A DNA stretch of 64,000 nt from Xiphophorus maculatus. Taxonomy: Eukaryota > Chordata > Actinopteri > Cyprinodontiformes > Poeciliidae. The notes under the pieces are model-generated. The model was not told where the DNA came from and ran no database searches. It saw nothing but the letters and a program-made list of their open reading frames with translations. Positions 50,301-55,548 of the stretch are shown piece after piece. The DNA lies in the NCBI RefSeq assembly GCF_002775205.1, contig NC_036448.1:5358572-5422571 (forward strand). The letters are read 5' to 3'. Made by a program: the position numbers and the translations under genes. Position 1 is the stretch's first letter; each line of letters starts with the position of its first letter.

Positions 50301-50812
50301 CGACTTTCTGTTCGCAGCATCCACACCTGCCCCTCAGCAGAGCTCGTCTTCAGACTGCCCCCCCTCCCAGGGCAGTGACCCCCCGACGGATCACTCCCCA
50401 GTTGACCCGGAGGGACCCCCCAGCAACACCAGGGAGGAACAATCAGTAAGTGCTTGCCTCTCCCACTGGGATTCATGGATGCCACTTATCAGCAGACTCT
50501 TATTGCAGCGGGGATGATGTATAAAGTCTCGTGTGATTATCACCGGACTGAAGTTATTTACGTCTAGCAAAAAAAAAAAAAAAGTCAAATCAATTACACA
50601 CAAAAGGTCAAACCTCAATTAAGTGGGTTGATTACTTGGCGTAATGAGGTGAAATAATTTAGAATGATTACACTTCCCAACATTTTGGTGGGAAACCAGA
50701 GTGAAGAAGAGCTGATCTGTCTCCGACCCAGGGTTGGGCGAGCTCGGACTCTCTGGTGCCGAGCGAAGGCGGCGAGCCGACGGATCAGACGGGTCCGCAG
50801 AAAGACAGCTAG
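11275..50812 (+). CDS. dab1: Disabled-1 (Reelin adaptor), complete 13-exon coding region
   Basis: Join of 11275-11344, 28201-28340, 34283-34381, 36745-36876, 37310-37429, 37719-37757, 39845-39910, 42334-42393, 46570-46617, 46798-46909, 48087-48719, 50318-50445 and 50732-50812. It totals 1728 nt, giving 575 residues and a TAG stop. Every junction keeps phase and has GT-AG ends. Seen: an N-terminal basic segment, a PTB domain at about residues 36-185, then tyrosines 186, 199, 201, 221 and 233 in YQTI, YQYI, YQVP and YDVP contexts, each one position later than in mammals. A Pro/Gln/Ser-rich tail follows, with an LFGDMSTPP motif and an end resembling mammalian DAB1. Known for the family: the PTB binds NPxY in ApoER2/VLDLR, Src-family kinases phosphorylate the tyrosines, and Crk and PI3K are recruited to position neurons. 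Teleosts can carry two dab1 copies; the C8B neighbour suggests the copy in the ancestral location. Divergence lies mainly in the C-terminal tail. Confidence 0.95.
11407..11632. mobile_element. hAT-type MITE with 8-bp target duplication
   Basis: Terminal inverted repeats of about 45 bp: agtgtttctcaattccggtc at the left against gaccggaattgagaagcgct at the right. Flanks gtttagtg (11399) and gtttagta (11633) form an 8-bp target duplication with one mismatch. 226 bp, no coding. Confidence 0.85.
13203..13248. repeat. Perfect 23-bp tandem duplication
   Basis: Two exact adjacent copies of cttatttgtgaaggacacta + ctt. The second abuts the hairpin at 13247. Confidence 0.95.
13247..13281. repeat. Perfect 16-bp inverted repeat, 3-nt loop
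   Basis: ttcacaccactctacg and its exact reverse complement flank gaa. The following gtgtgaaaaagtgtttgccc resembles the terminus of a teleost DNA transposon, so this may be a junction of two ends. Confidence 0.9.
15112..15751. mobile_element. TIR DNA transposon relic (about 640 bp)
   Basis: Outer ends agcctgtcacaacaac and gttgtgacaggcct are inverted. The similarity continues inward (ggatgataaatcgtcc / ggacgatttatcgtcc, gttttgagaccatttc / aaatggtctcaaaac) for about 90 bp with indels. No transposase frame. Confidence 0.75.
15780..15860 (-). pseudogene. Degraded Tc1/mariner transposase fragment
   Basis: On the - strand aagcatggcggaggatctgt and onwards reads [15 protein letters not shown], close to the [13 protein letters not shown] motif of Tc1 transposases. 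Only this fragment remains. Confidence 0.6.
16152..16189. repeat. Perfect 15-bp inverted repeat with ETS-like arms
   Basis: gaaacaggaagttgt and its exact reverse complement are separated by aggattcc. Each arm holds CAGGAAGT, an ETS-family consensus, in opposed orientation. A short cctaaccctaacccc follows. Confidence 0.9.
20561..20857. mobile_element. hAT-type MITE with 8-bp target duplication
   Basis: Starts tagtggttcccaaagtg and ends ctttgggaaccattg, inverted. Flanks gtctatac (20553) and ctctatac (20858) form an 8-bp duplication with one mismatch. Confidence 0.8.
20985..21080 (-). mobile_element. SINE fragment with tRNA B box
   Basis: On the - strand GGTTCAAATCC (+ 21045-21055) is followed by ggagtttgcatgttctccct and gtgggttctctccggcttcc, a widespread fish repeat block. 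Confidence 0.55.
21909..22853. mobile_element. piggyBac-like non-autonomous element (TTAA sites)
   Basis: Bounded by TTAA at 21909 and 22850. The left end acctcctgttatgttc matches the inverted right end gaccataacaggaggg. GGGTCAAATTGACCC-type palindromes lie near both ends and a CA-rich tract is internal. No transposase frame. Confidence 0.7.
24638..26328. mobile_element. hAT-like element with exact 8-bp target duplication (1.7 kb)
   Basis: Flanked by identical cttataat at 24630-24637 and 26329-26336. Ends are caatgatggcatagttac and, inverted, cagtgatgtcagtacaaagt. Inside both ends are repeated agtaact / gtaacgcgttac motifs. No long open frame, so non-autonomous or decayed. Confidence 0.8.
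27988..28040. repeat. (CA)n with a C10 run and (CACG)n
   Basis: cacacacataca, then C10, then (AC)n and (GCAC)n, about 53 bp, 160 bp before dab1 exon 2. Confidence 0.9.
28201..28340 (+). CDS. dab1: dab1 coding exon 2 (start of PTB domain)
   Basis: Acceptor tttcactgcag and donor GTGAAA. Completes Gly24 and encodes residues 25-70, including [20 protein letters not shown] and the following [20 protein letters not shown] segment. This is the first strand and helix of the PTB fold and is nearly identical to mammalian DAB1. A (GT)n tract and a 17-bp perfect hairpin lie just downstream in the intron. Confidence 0.96.
28392..28410. repeat. (GT)n microsatellite next to the dab1 exon 2 donor
   Basis: About ten TG units starting 52 nt after the donor. 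Intronic GT tracts can bind splicing factors such as CELF proteins; no effect is shown here. Confidence 0.9.
28480..28520. repeat. Perfect 17-bp inverted repeat, 7-nt loop, with TGAGTCA in both arms
   Basis: agtgagtcacacaggag and its exact reverse complement flank ctgtcct. TGAGTCA is the AP-1 consensus. It begins 140 nt after the dab1 exon 2 donor. Confidence 0.92.
31650..32100. promoter_or_regulatory. Candidate conserved non-coding stretch in dab1 intron 2
   Basis: Balanced-composition, repeat-free block including gtccaattaaacaacttttt and ccatataactccggcag, bordered by A/T-rich and microsatellite DNA. Enhancer function is a guess from appearance. Confidence 0.22.
32155..32222. repeat. (TTCC)17 microsatellite
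   Basis: About 68 bp of near-perfect TTCC units, all pyrimidine on this strand. The Pro-Ser-Phe-Leu peptide it seems to encode is an artefact. Confidence 0.97.
32440..32840. repeat. Probable dispersed teleost repeat
   Basis: gggttgggcgatacggactc, ttatcacaatattttgtgg and a later tatcacgataaatgataatc resemble a common fish repeat, but clear ends were not found. Confidence 0.35.
33150..33295 (+). pseudogene. LINE reverse-transcriptase fragment (L2/CR1-like)
   Basis: Reads [17 protein letters not shown], matching the conserved (G)VPQGSVLGPLLF block of non-LTR reverse transcriptases. After a frameshift, [16 protein letters not shown] sits where the FHCYADDTQLY catalytic box is expected, so the active site is lost. 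A truncated relic. Confidence 0.7.
34283..34381 (+). CDS. dab1: dab1 coding exon 3 (PTB domain)
   Basis: Acceptor ctccttgcag, donor GTGAGT; 33 codons, residues 71-103. Contains [20 protein letters not shown], a core PTB strand region typical of DAB proteins. The KIYCERSG end replaces the mammalian KIFDEKTG, so the loop carries an extra cysteine. Confidence 0.96.
34980..35370. repeat. Dispersed repeat with TTTAAGACTTTTTAAGACC-type ends and GCTAGCTA core
   Basis: Left part cagggtttctgcaggcttca then ccaactcaaacttaagactt; right part gaatttaagacattttaaga. The core has gctagctagcttagcagcta and ctggtagcctca. Related sequence occurs inverted at 52,540-53,055 and in part at 4,640-5,410. Confidence 0.6.
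35620..35880. promoter_or_regulatory. Candidate conserved non-coding stretch in dab1 intron 3
   Basis: Contains ctaattagttctcag, taatgatcattgctgctaat and actaattacaac, a dense set of TAAT cores in non-repeat DNA. Neural enhancer activity would fit dab1 but is only inferred. Confidence 0.27.
36745..36876 (+). CDS. dab1: dab1 coding exon 4 (PTB domain)
   Basis: Acceptor gtcgttcag, donor GTAAGT; 44 codons, residues 104-147. Includes [20 protein letters not shown] and then a [13 protein letters not shown] segment, the part of the PTB fold that in family members forms the NPxY peptide groove and phosphoinositide contacts. Confidence 0.97.
37310..37429 (+). CDS. dab1: dab1 coding exon 5 (PTB C-terminal helix, first signalling Tyr)
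   Basis: Acceptor tgctttcag, donor GTCAGG; 40 codons, residues 148-187. Encodes the C-terminal PTB helix ([20 protein letters not shown]) and ends at AVYQ, so Tyr186 (mammalian Tyr185, a Src-family site) straddles the exon border. Confidence 0.97.
37719..37757 (+). CDS. dab1: dab1 coding exon 6 (13-codon microexon)
   Basis: Acceptor aatcgcag, donor GTAGGT; 39 nt encoding [13 protein letters not shown], residues 188-200. It completes the YQTI site and carries Tyr199 (mammalian Tyr198). Too short to show as an open frame; found by homology and phase. Confidence 0.95.
39540..39844 (+). repeat. 300-nt pyrimidine-rich tract before dab1 exon 7
   Basis: From 39540 to the acceptor at 39844 the + strand is overwhelmingly C and T (ctcttcccacctcactcttt and similar throughout), far longer than a normal acceptor tract. 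It would bind polypyrimidine-tract proteins in the pre-mRNA. Confidence 0.8.
39845..39910 (+). CDS. dab1: dab1 coding exon 7 (YQYI/YQVP region)
   Basis: Acceptor ttctgtag, donor GTACAA; 22 codons, residues 201-222. Starts at the Tyr of YIVF (Tyr201) and ends SVYQ, supplying Tyr221 (mammalian Tyr220, a Crk-binding site after phosphorylation). Preceded by about 300 nt of strongly pyrimidine-rich intron. Confidence 0.96.
40272..40297. repeat. Poly(T) run, 26 nt
   Basis: Uninterrupted T26 in dab1 intron 7, possibly the A-tail of a retrotransposed sequence on the other strand. Confidence 0.9.
40780..40990 (+). pseudogene. Degraded Tc1/mariner transposase fragment
   Basis: Reads GGGSVMV, then [19 protein letters not shown], parallel to the Tc1 block QQDNDPKHTSKSTSEWLKK with the second catalytic Asp. 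Stops and frameshifts follow. Confidence 0.65.
42334..42393 (+). CDS. dab1: dab1 coding exon 8 (YDVP site)
   Basis: Acceptor ctaacgcag, donor GTAGGT; 20 codons, residues 223-242: [20 protein letters not shown]. Completes YQVP and carries Tyr233 in YDVP (mammalian Tyr232). The last six residues differ from mammals (KSQPVS). Confidence 0.93.
42541..42860 (+). pseudogene. Degraded Tc1/mariner element with one terminal repeat
   Basis: Starts with gcttgcaaaagtattcacac, a typical Tc1-family terminal sequence in fish. Further on [11 protein letters not shown] resembles the transposase ENLLESAKDLR stretch, and after frameshifts [14 protein letters not shown] sequence remains. Confidence 0.6.
46123..46162. 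repeat. C20 followed by (GT)n
   Basis: Twenty C then about ten GT/GA units; likely hypervariable. Confidence 0.9.
46570..46617 (+). CDS. dab1: dab1 coding exon 9 (LFGDMSTPP motif)
   Basis: Acceptor aactcgtag after a C/T-rich tract, donor GTGAGT; 16 codons [16 protein letters not shown], residues 243-258. LFGDMSTPP is shared with mammalian DAB1 ([13 protein letters not shown]), which fixes this microexon. It joins in phase to exon 8 without the 33-residue insert known from some mammalian isoforms. Confidence 0.93.
46798..46909 (+). CDS. dab1: dab1 coding exon 10 (Pro/Gln-rich linker)
   Basis: Acceptor cttccag, donor GTAGAC; residues 259-295 plus the first base of Gly296. Contains a QQQQ run and PFSPTSMPS. 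Sequence is poorly conserved; support comes from phase and from the PSGYMTMG junction that matches mammalian PSGYVAMG. Confidence 0.88.
46910..48086 (+). other. dab1: dab1 intron 10 (1.2 kb)
   Basis: No coding exon. Contains the perfect 20-bp hairpin at 47,628. Otherwise unremarkable AT-rich sequence. Confidence 0.7.
47628..47670. repeat. Perfect 20-bp inverted repeat, 3-nt loop
   Basis: cagatacagtacatacatat and its exact reverse complement flank cag. No target duplication or second copy was seen. It lies 416 nt before dab1 exon 11. Confidence 0.95.
48087..48719 (+). CDS. dab1: dab1 coding exon 11 (large C-terminal exon)
   Basis: Acceptor tccttcag, donor GTAAGT; 633 nt. Encodes residues 297-506 and the first base of codon 507. 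Begins GYMTMGPV, then [25 protein letters not shown] and AAMLQG, each aligning to mammalian DAB1 in order. Ends [20 protein letters not shown], equivalent to mammalian [20 protein letters not shown]. The middle (about residues 400-480) is divergent and lacks the mammalian PPPVPSRKPDQP block. The open frame continues upstream through the intron, but the protein starts at the splice site. Confidence 0.94.
48720..50317 (+). other. dab1: dab1 intron 11 (1.6 kb)
   Basis: No coding exon. A repeat tail is seen at 48,750-48,890 (aacaaggcagttcaaagtgc, tttacatcataaaaacat, common in fish) and a TIR element at 49,163-49,701. Confidence 0.65.
49163..49701. mobile_element. TIR miniature element (about 540 bp)
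   Basis: Left ggtgttttcaaacctgatgg and later cggtttgattt are mirrored by aaatcaaattgagtcgatca and ggtgtgaaaacatcc at the right. Imperfect inverted ends of about 40 bp. Confidence 0.6.
50318..50445 (+). CDS. dab1: dab1 coding exon 12 (Ser/Pro tail)
   Basis: Acceptor ctgttcgcag, donor GTAAGT; completes Pro507 and encodes residues 508-549. Begins [12 protein letters not shown] (mammalian PPTPAPRQSSPS) and ends TREEQS, parallel to mammalian SEEQE. Disordered, acidic and Pro-rich. Confidence 0.88.
50732..50812 (+). CDS. dab1: dab1 coding exon 13 (C-terminus and stop)
   Basis: Acceptor ctccgacccag; 26 codons plus TAG, residues 550-575. The peptide begins GWASSDS, continues [11 protein letters not shown] and ends GPQKDS, aligning with the mammalian ending GSQASSNSD, EPSGEPSGD, SPQAGS. 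A strong donor (gcg|GTGAGC) at 50838 lies 25 nt after the stop, so a 3' UTR exon probably follows after splicing. A rival last exon at 51189 would give only seven unmatched residues. Confidence 0.85.
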   Translation, partial: GWASSDSLVPSEGGEPTDQTGPQKDS

Positions 50813-52120
50813 AGGGGACGCAGGCGGTGGGAAGGCGGTGAGCGTTTCATCAGCCCGTTCTTCCTCTCATTTCCCACAGTTATTAATCAGCCGTCTTCAC
50901 CACATGACATTTGTGTCTCAACTCCCCATCTCTTTTTCTTCCCAATGCCAAGCGATTTGCCCCGCCTCATCCTTTTCCCCCATAAACCCATCTTTCTGTC
51001 CTTTATTGGCTTCATATTTCCATCTGTCAGCCTGCCTCCCAGTTTTTACTGTGAATGGAAGCTTTGCTGCCAACCGCAGCCTTCATGTAAATCAGTCTGA
51101 AGCTGGGAAGGCACCACAGTGACATCTGGTGGTGAGATCTATAACTACACTAAAAGAATTTTTTTTTTCTTCTTCGTCTTCCATTTAGGGATATGGAAGC
51201 GTTCCGTCCTAAAACTGGAGGTTCTGGGAAAAACAAGACAGACAAGTGACTGTGATTACACAGGCTAGCTGTTGTCTTTTTTATATATATATAACATTTA
51301 AAGGATATTTCTGGCTATCAGAGGAACTGCTTTATTTTTTCTCGAGAGGCCACACACTGTATTGCTCTCCTCAGCATGTCCAATCAAATAACTCTTCAAC
51401 CAGGAAGTGACCTTTGATATCGGACTCCTTGAGCGGGAGGTGCGCGCATCCTTCCGTTTCGAACTGAAAGAGTTTTTAAAAAACAACGCTGATGATGCAA
51501 ACTACTGTTTTTTTTTTTGTTGTTTTTTTGACAAACGTCAAAGAGGAGCAGCATCTCTCCGTGCGTTGGCCGCAGTACGCAGCAGGTTTCCCGTCATCTC
51601 GCTCCGCCGTTTCACCAGTTTGCATGAGGCTGGTGAGAGTTCGACGAACTCGGCCGAGGGCGTGAGAAACGAAATCAAAAACTCAAGATTCTTCGTCTTT
51701 TATAAGCTGTGATTTCCCAGCCGGTGACGCCGGAGCCGATGCAGACGTCTACGTGACTCTACGTGACGGTGTAGAAATGGAAAAATTGCCAAACGTCTAT
51801 TTTGTAAATAAGAATCTTTCCCCCAGGCCCTCCTAAAACCCGAGCCTCCGTGCCATAAGATAGCACTCTGCCTCTCGGATGCCAACTACGTGTGTTTGTC
51901 TGAAGCAACGCTTCACCAGCATCTCCAGTCTTACCATCTGGAAATTGATTTAATTTTTTTGTTTCTTTCTTGGAGCCATGTTTTTTTTATTATTATTATT
52001 TCTAATGTCTAAAGATGTATTGTTTTTTTTGTTTTTTTTTTAAGGTTTCGGGGAGGGGAGGGAATGAACTGTGAATATGTGTTGCCTGTTCAGGCAGAAT
52101 AAAGTCTGATGATTCTCTGA
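50813..52120 (+). other. dab1: dab1 3' UTR, proximal form (probably spliced 50838-51188)
   Basis: From the stop, transcript is inferred to run to a donor at 50838, skip to the acceptor ttccatttag (51188), and continue to the AATAAA at 52098. The exonic part contains (TA)n, T-runs and a conserved-looking non-coding stretch around 51,300-51,470. An unspliced 3' UTR is the alternative. Confidence 0.55.
52098..52103 (+). terminator. dab1: Poly(A) signal AATAAA, proximal dab1 site
   Basis: Canonical AATAAA in caggcagAATAAAgtctg, followed within 30 nt by T/G-containing sequence (gatgattctctgatt). It lies 1286 nt after the stop codon. Confidence 0.6.
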
Positions 52121-52539
52121 TTACAAACTCGATAAAAAAGAGCGATGTGGGCGGAGCTAGAGGTGTTACCTTTTTACCGACGTCTAGTGGCAGATTTTCT
52201 TAGCTTTTTAGATATACGTCATTTTCAACCAAGGTCGCGTTGTTTACAATTTGCGTCTGTCTGTCTGATTTCTTGAAGAAACAATAGGGGGGAAAAAAAA
52301 TCTTAGTAATACATTGGGAGGAAAAACGTTTTCCTATCACTGGCAAAAAAAAAAGTACCTTTAAGTCACATTAGAACCACAAACTTATATATGCATTTTA
52401 AGTTTTTTTTTTTTTTTTAGTTAGACCAACACAAAGTAGAGCATAATTGTTGCGCTTTTCTTCAGCAAAAAATATAAAAATCAGGTCTTTCAGGGTGTAT
52501 TCACCAGCTTTACTTTGATTTAATTTAGCTAGTTCTTCT

Positions 52540-53055
52540 CTGCAAAATACCATAGATTAAATCTGATTGAATGGCGATTGAAAGTCTCTTAGTTCTGTTA
52601 CTCAAGGACATTGAGGCTACCGGTAACGAGCTACTAAAACATCCTCGCTAGCCACCTAGCTAGCTAGCATTGCTAAAGCTTCCCCTGGTAATGTTTGCCG
52701 CTGCTGCTACTAGCACTGATCTAAGACCAGCAATCTCTGAAGTCTGAGGGTTAGTGGATTTTAGACATGGTGGACAAGCACCAGTCTTACCTAATGAAGT
52801 GTTTTACTTCAACAAAGTTGTTACTATGGAGGGAAAATAAGTAGAGCATGGAATCAAAAGAGAATAGAGCCACAGACGCAGCTCTGCTGACAAATAGGAA
52901 AGAGAGTAAAACAAATGGTAATCAATGTCTTCAACTAACGGAAGAATGGGTCAAAACCTCACAAGAAGTACCAGGTCTTAGATTTCATTCTTAATGGTCT
53001 TTTAAAAAGGTTTTAAAAAGTGTTAAATTTGAGTTGGTGAAAGCAGCAGAAGCCC
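52540..53055. repeat. Dispersed repeat, inverted relative to 34,980
   Basis: Right end ttgagttggtgaaagcagca + gaagccctg is the reverse complement of the 34,980 left end. Core cattgaggctaccggtaac and cctagctagctagcattgct match the family. Lies in the candidate extended dab1 3' UTR. Confidence 0.55.
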
Positions 53056-53064
53056 TGATCTTTT

Positions 53065-53385
53065 ATCACTTGAGATAAGACAAAGTTAGCTTACAAGTAA
53101 CTTTTCGGAGCTCCTCTTAAATCAGTACTTCTTTAATATTGATCAAAACGTGCTACTTCCATTGGCAGATGTTTTTTTACTTATTACAAGTCATTTTTCC
53201 CATAAGTGAAGAAAATCTGCCAGTGGAAGTAGTAGTTTTTTCTTGTTTTTTTAAGATCAATATTCAAGAATTATCGACCTAAAATAAGCTCTTGTATCTG
53301 GTTGAAGAGTTACTTCTGACTTAGGTTTGTCTCATTTTCAGATATTTGCTCTAGAAACTAGACAAAACACTCTTGGTAAGATTTT
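53065..53385. mobile_element. Palindromic miniature transposable element, copy 2
   Basis: Shares with the 9,598 copy: taacttttc, cttccattggcaga, and tttgctctagaaactagaca + aaa at the right. Diverged; edges approximate. Confidence 0.6.
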
Positions 53386-53929
53386 GCGTTTTTTTTATTC
53401 AAACTTCAGAAGTATAAAGTTCACATCAGACACTTCTGTGATAAAAAAAACAAACCCATTCGCTTTACAATCGTGGACTACCTTGTGTTGGTCTATCGGA
53501 TATAATCACTATGAAATAAATCCTAGTTTGTGGTTGGAATGTGGCAAAACGGCAAATATTCGAGTGGGTATGCCTACACTGTGGATGGTTTAGCAAACTA
53601 AAAGCTCAATGACGGCAGGACACGCGTCTCCTCTGGGTTTGGTTTTCGTTGTCCAGTCACTGCTCCCGTCAGGCCGTCGCGTTGTTGTAACAAAGCACTC
53701 ACCGTACATCGTCTCCCCGTGAACAGTCCAAACTACAGATCACCAACACTTCCTGCTAGACGACACCTGTCATTAATGGTTAACCGACAAACGAGACAAA
53801 GTGTCCCAGAATATTTTGTAAAGTTTATTTATGGAATTAAGAATTGTGCTGAAAAAGGGATTTTTGTACGTCTATGACTCCCCCCCCTGCCCCGTCCATA
53901 TGCTGTATCCATGACACTGTTCTGTCACA

Positions 53930-53935
53930 AATAAA
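53930..53935 (+). terminator. dab1: Poly(A) signal AATAAA, candidate distal dab1 site
   Basis: AATAAA within gtcacAATAAAtgacc-like context (tcacaaataaatgacc), followed by T/G-rich sequence (gttactgctgcttttctgtc). Long distal 3' UTRs are usual for neuronal genes, but use of this site is inferred. Confidence 0.45.
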
Positions 53936-53960
53936 TGACCACGTGATTCCCAAGGTTACT

Positions 53961-55465
53961 GCTGCTTTTCTGTCTCACTGTCTTACATCCAACAGCCAAC
54001 GGGGGCTGCCCTGCATCAACAAATGACTTCTTAATGTGGCTTCTTATATACAGTACATCTTAGTTTTGGGGAAAATGTTATCTCTCTCTCTTTTTTTTTT
54101 TAAATGAATATTTGCTTTTAAGCTTTGTTAATGACGATTTTCTTATAAGTTAGGTAAAGAAAAATCTGGGTGGATGAAGAAAATGCTCAGTTCCTTTCCA
54201 GGGGGCGCTCTATGCTACATAATGGAAGATGAGTGGAAGACATTTCTATAAGTTTCTCAGGATTTATGGTTTGTTTAGAATCGATATAAAGACTGGTTAA
54301 TGTTTTAATTGAAAAAATAAAGGATTATTGATGGTTCCTTACTAAAACAAACATCCACATTTTTCTTTTGGATCAGAACTAATGACACACTTAACAAATG
54401 AAACCAAAAAAAACAAAATAATGACATGAAACCTAATCACTGATTACTGATAAAGGGGAAGTTTTTAATAAATTACTCATAGGCTTCTTAGAAGTCTAAA
54501 GGAAAGATTTTATCAGTCTGACTTTAAACTGGAAGGAAAAACTGGGAACGTTCAGCTCTCAAGCTCACATTGGAGTCTGTGGACTTCCAGCAGCAGACCA
54601 CCGCTTCGGTAGGATAAAGAACCTCACATGGTCCGAAGTCTGGCTGCTTCTCATCAGATCTCATCAGAGTCGGCTCCGACTCTCTGCCTCCCCACTTGGG
54701 TGATGGATAAATCTTGAGACCAGCTGCTGTCAGAAAATATCAATACAATTTCTTTGATTTTAGTTTATTGCTTTTATTCTCTTGGCTTGCGCATAATTTT
54801 GACGTCATGATTTTGTCCCACGTGACAAAAAGTTTGGACTCTGCTGCTGTAAGTTGTCATTTCTTCAAACCTACTTAAAAGATTTATTTTTATTTTTTTT
54901 TTTAAATTAAAAATAGCAGTCAAAATCCCATAACTACCTTATTGCGCCATCCTCCTCGGAATAAACAAACTGCGGCAAATTCCTGCGGTTGCTCCACTCT
55001 GTAAAGCCCACAGTGTGGCGAAGCTGAACAAAGGTTAAAGGTGGCAGCGCCGCAACTCGACTGCAAACGATGGTGCCACCGTCCCGGACTTGATTACGCA
55101 GCGCTCATTTTTCACCGCCATCGTATCATCAGAAGCACATTTCCTGCGCGTGTCGGAAGCAGATATTACGTGTCACGCGTAATGAAGTTTATGCAAATGC
55201 CAAAGATATCTCAGGCTCGTTCGCTGAACTTACCGGCGAATCCAACGGCGTTTTAATCAGACTGTCGAACCTGTGGGAAACACACGCTTACACACACACA
55301 CCTCGCAGTGCAGCTCTGTGGCCTGTGGGATTGTGCATCCAGCTTGGTGGCTGAGTGTAATGGTGGCGGTGGGTTCATCTTGAGGCCAGTATTGATCAGC
55401 GCGTGTTTACACAGCGAGCTGAGCAGAGCTTTCCCCTCAGTCACAGCGGCTCATAACACACAATC
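53961..55465. other. dab1-c8b intergenic region (1.5 kb)
   Basis: No gene. AT-rich up to about 54,950, then GC-richer DNA (55,030-55,240, several CpG) nearer the c8b start that may hold its promoter. No clear TATA box or liver-factor site could be fixed. Confidence 0.5.
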
Positions 55466-55548
55466 ATGTTTTCTGTGATGATGCAGCCGAGCAGATTCAG
55501 TTCCCACAGCTGCCTGCTCGCTCTGACTCTCAGCTTGGTGCTGCTAAG
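55466..55548 (+). CDS. c8b: c8b coding exon 1 (signal peptide)
   Basis: ATG at 55466 starts a 27-codon peptide with basic residues then [12 protein letters not shown], a typical secretion signal; donor GTAGGA. A nearby in-frame ATG pair at codons 5-6 could also serve as start. Ends with two bases of Ser28. Confidence 0.85.

Larger units (their letters stand above)
52121..53960 (+). other. dab1: Possible extended dab1 3' UTR with transposon relics
   Basis: No coding exon is seen. The middle carries members of two repeat families (GCTAGCTA-containing at 52,540-53,055 and palindromic MITE at 53,065-53,385). The last 250 nt, around aaagtttatttatggaatta, look like an AT-rich conserved 3' UTR end and close with AATAAA at 53930. 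Confidence 0.4.

Noticed and set aside
50664..51122. 152-codon open frame around the last dab1 exon
   Set aside because: Different frame from the exon that matches the DAB1 C-terminus; Arg-rich part is a frame shadow.
51189..51212. 24-nt last dab1 coding exon (GYGSVPS, stop)
   Set aside because: In phase after exon 12, but the exon at 50732 encodes a C-terminus that aligns to mammalian DAB1. Kept only as a possible alternative and as the start of a 3' UTR exon.
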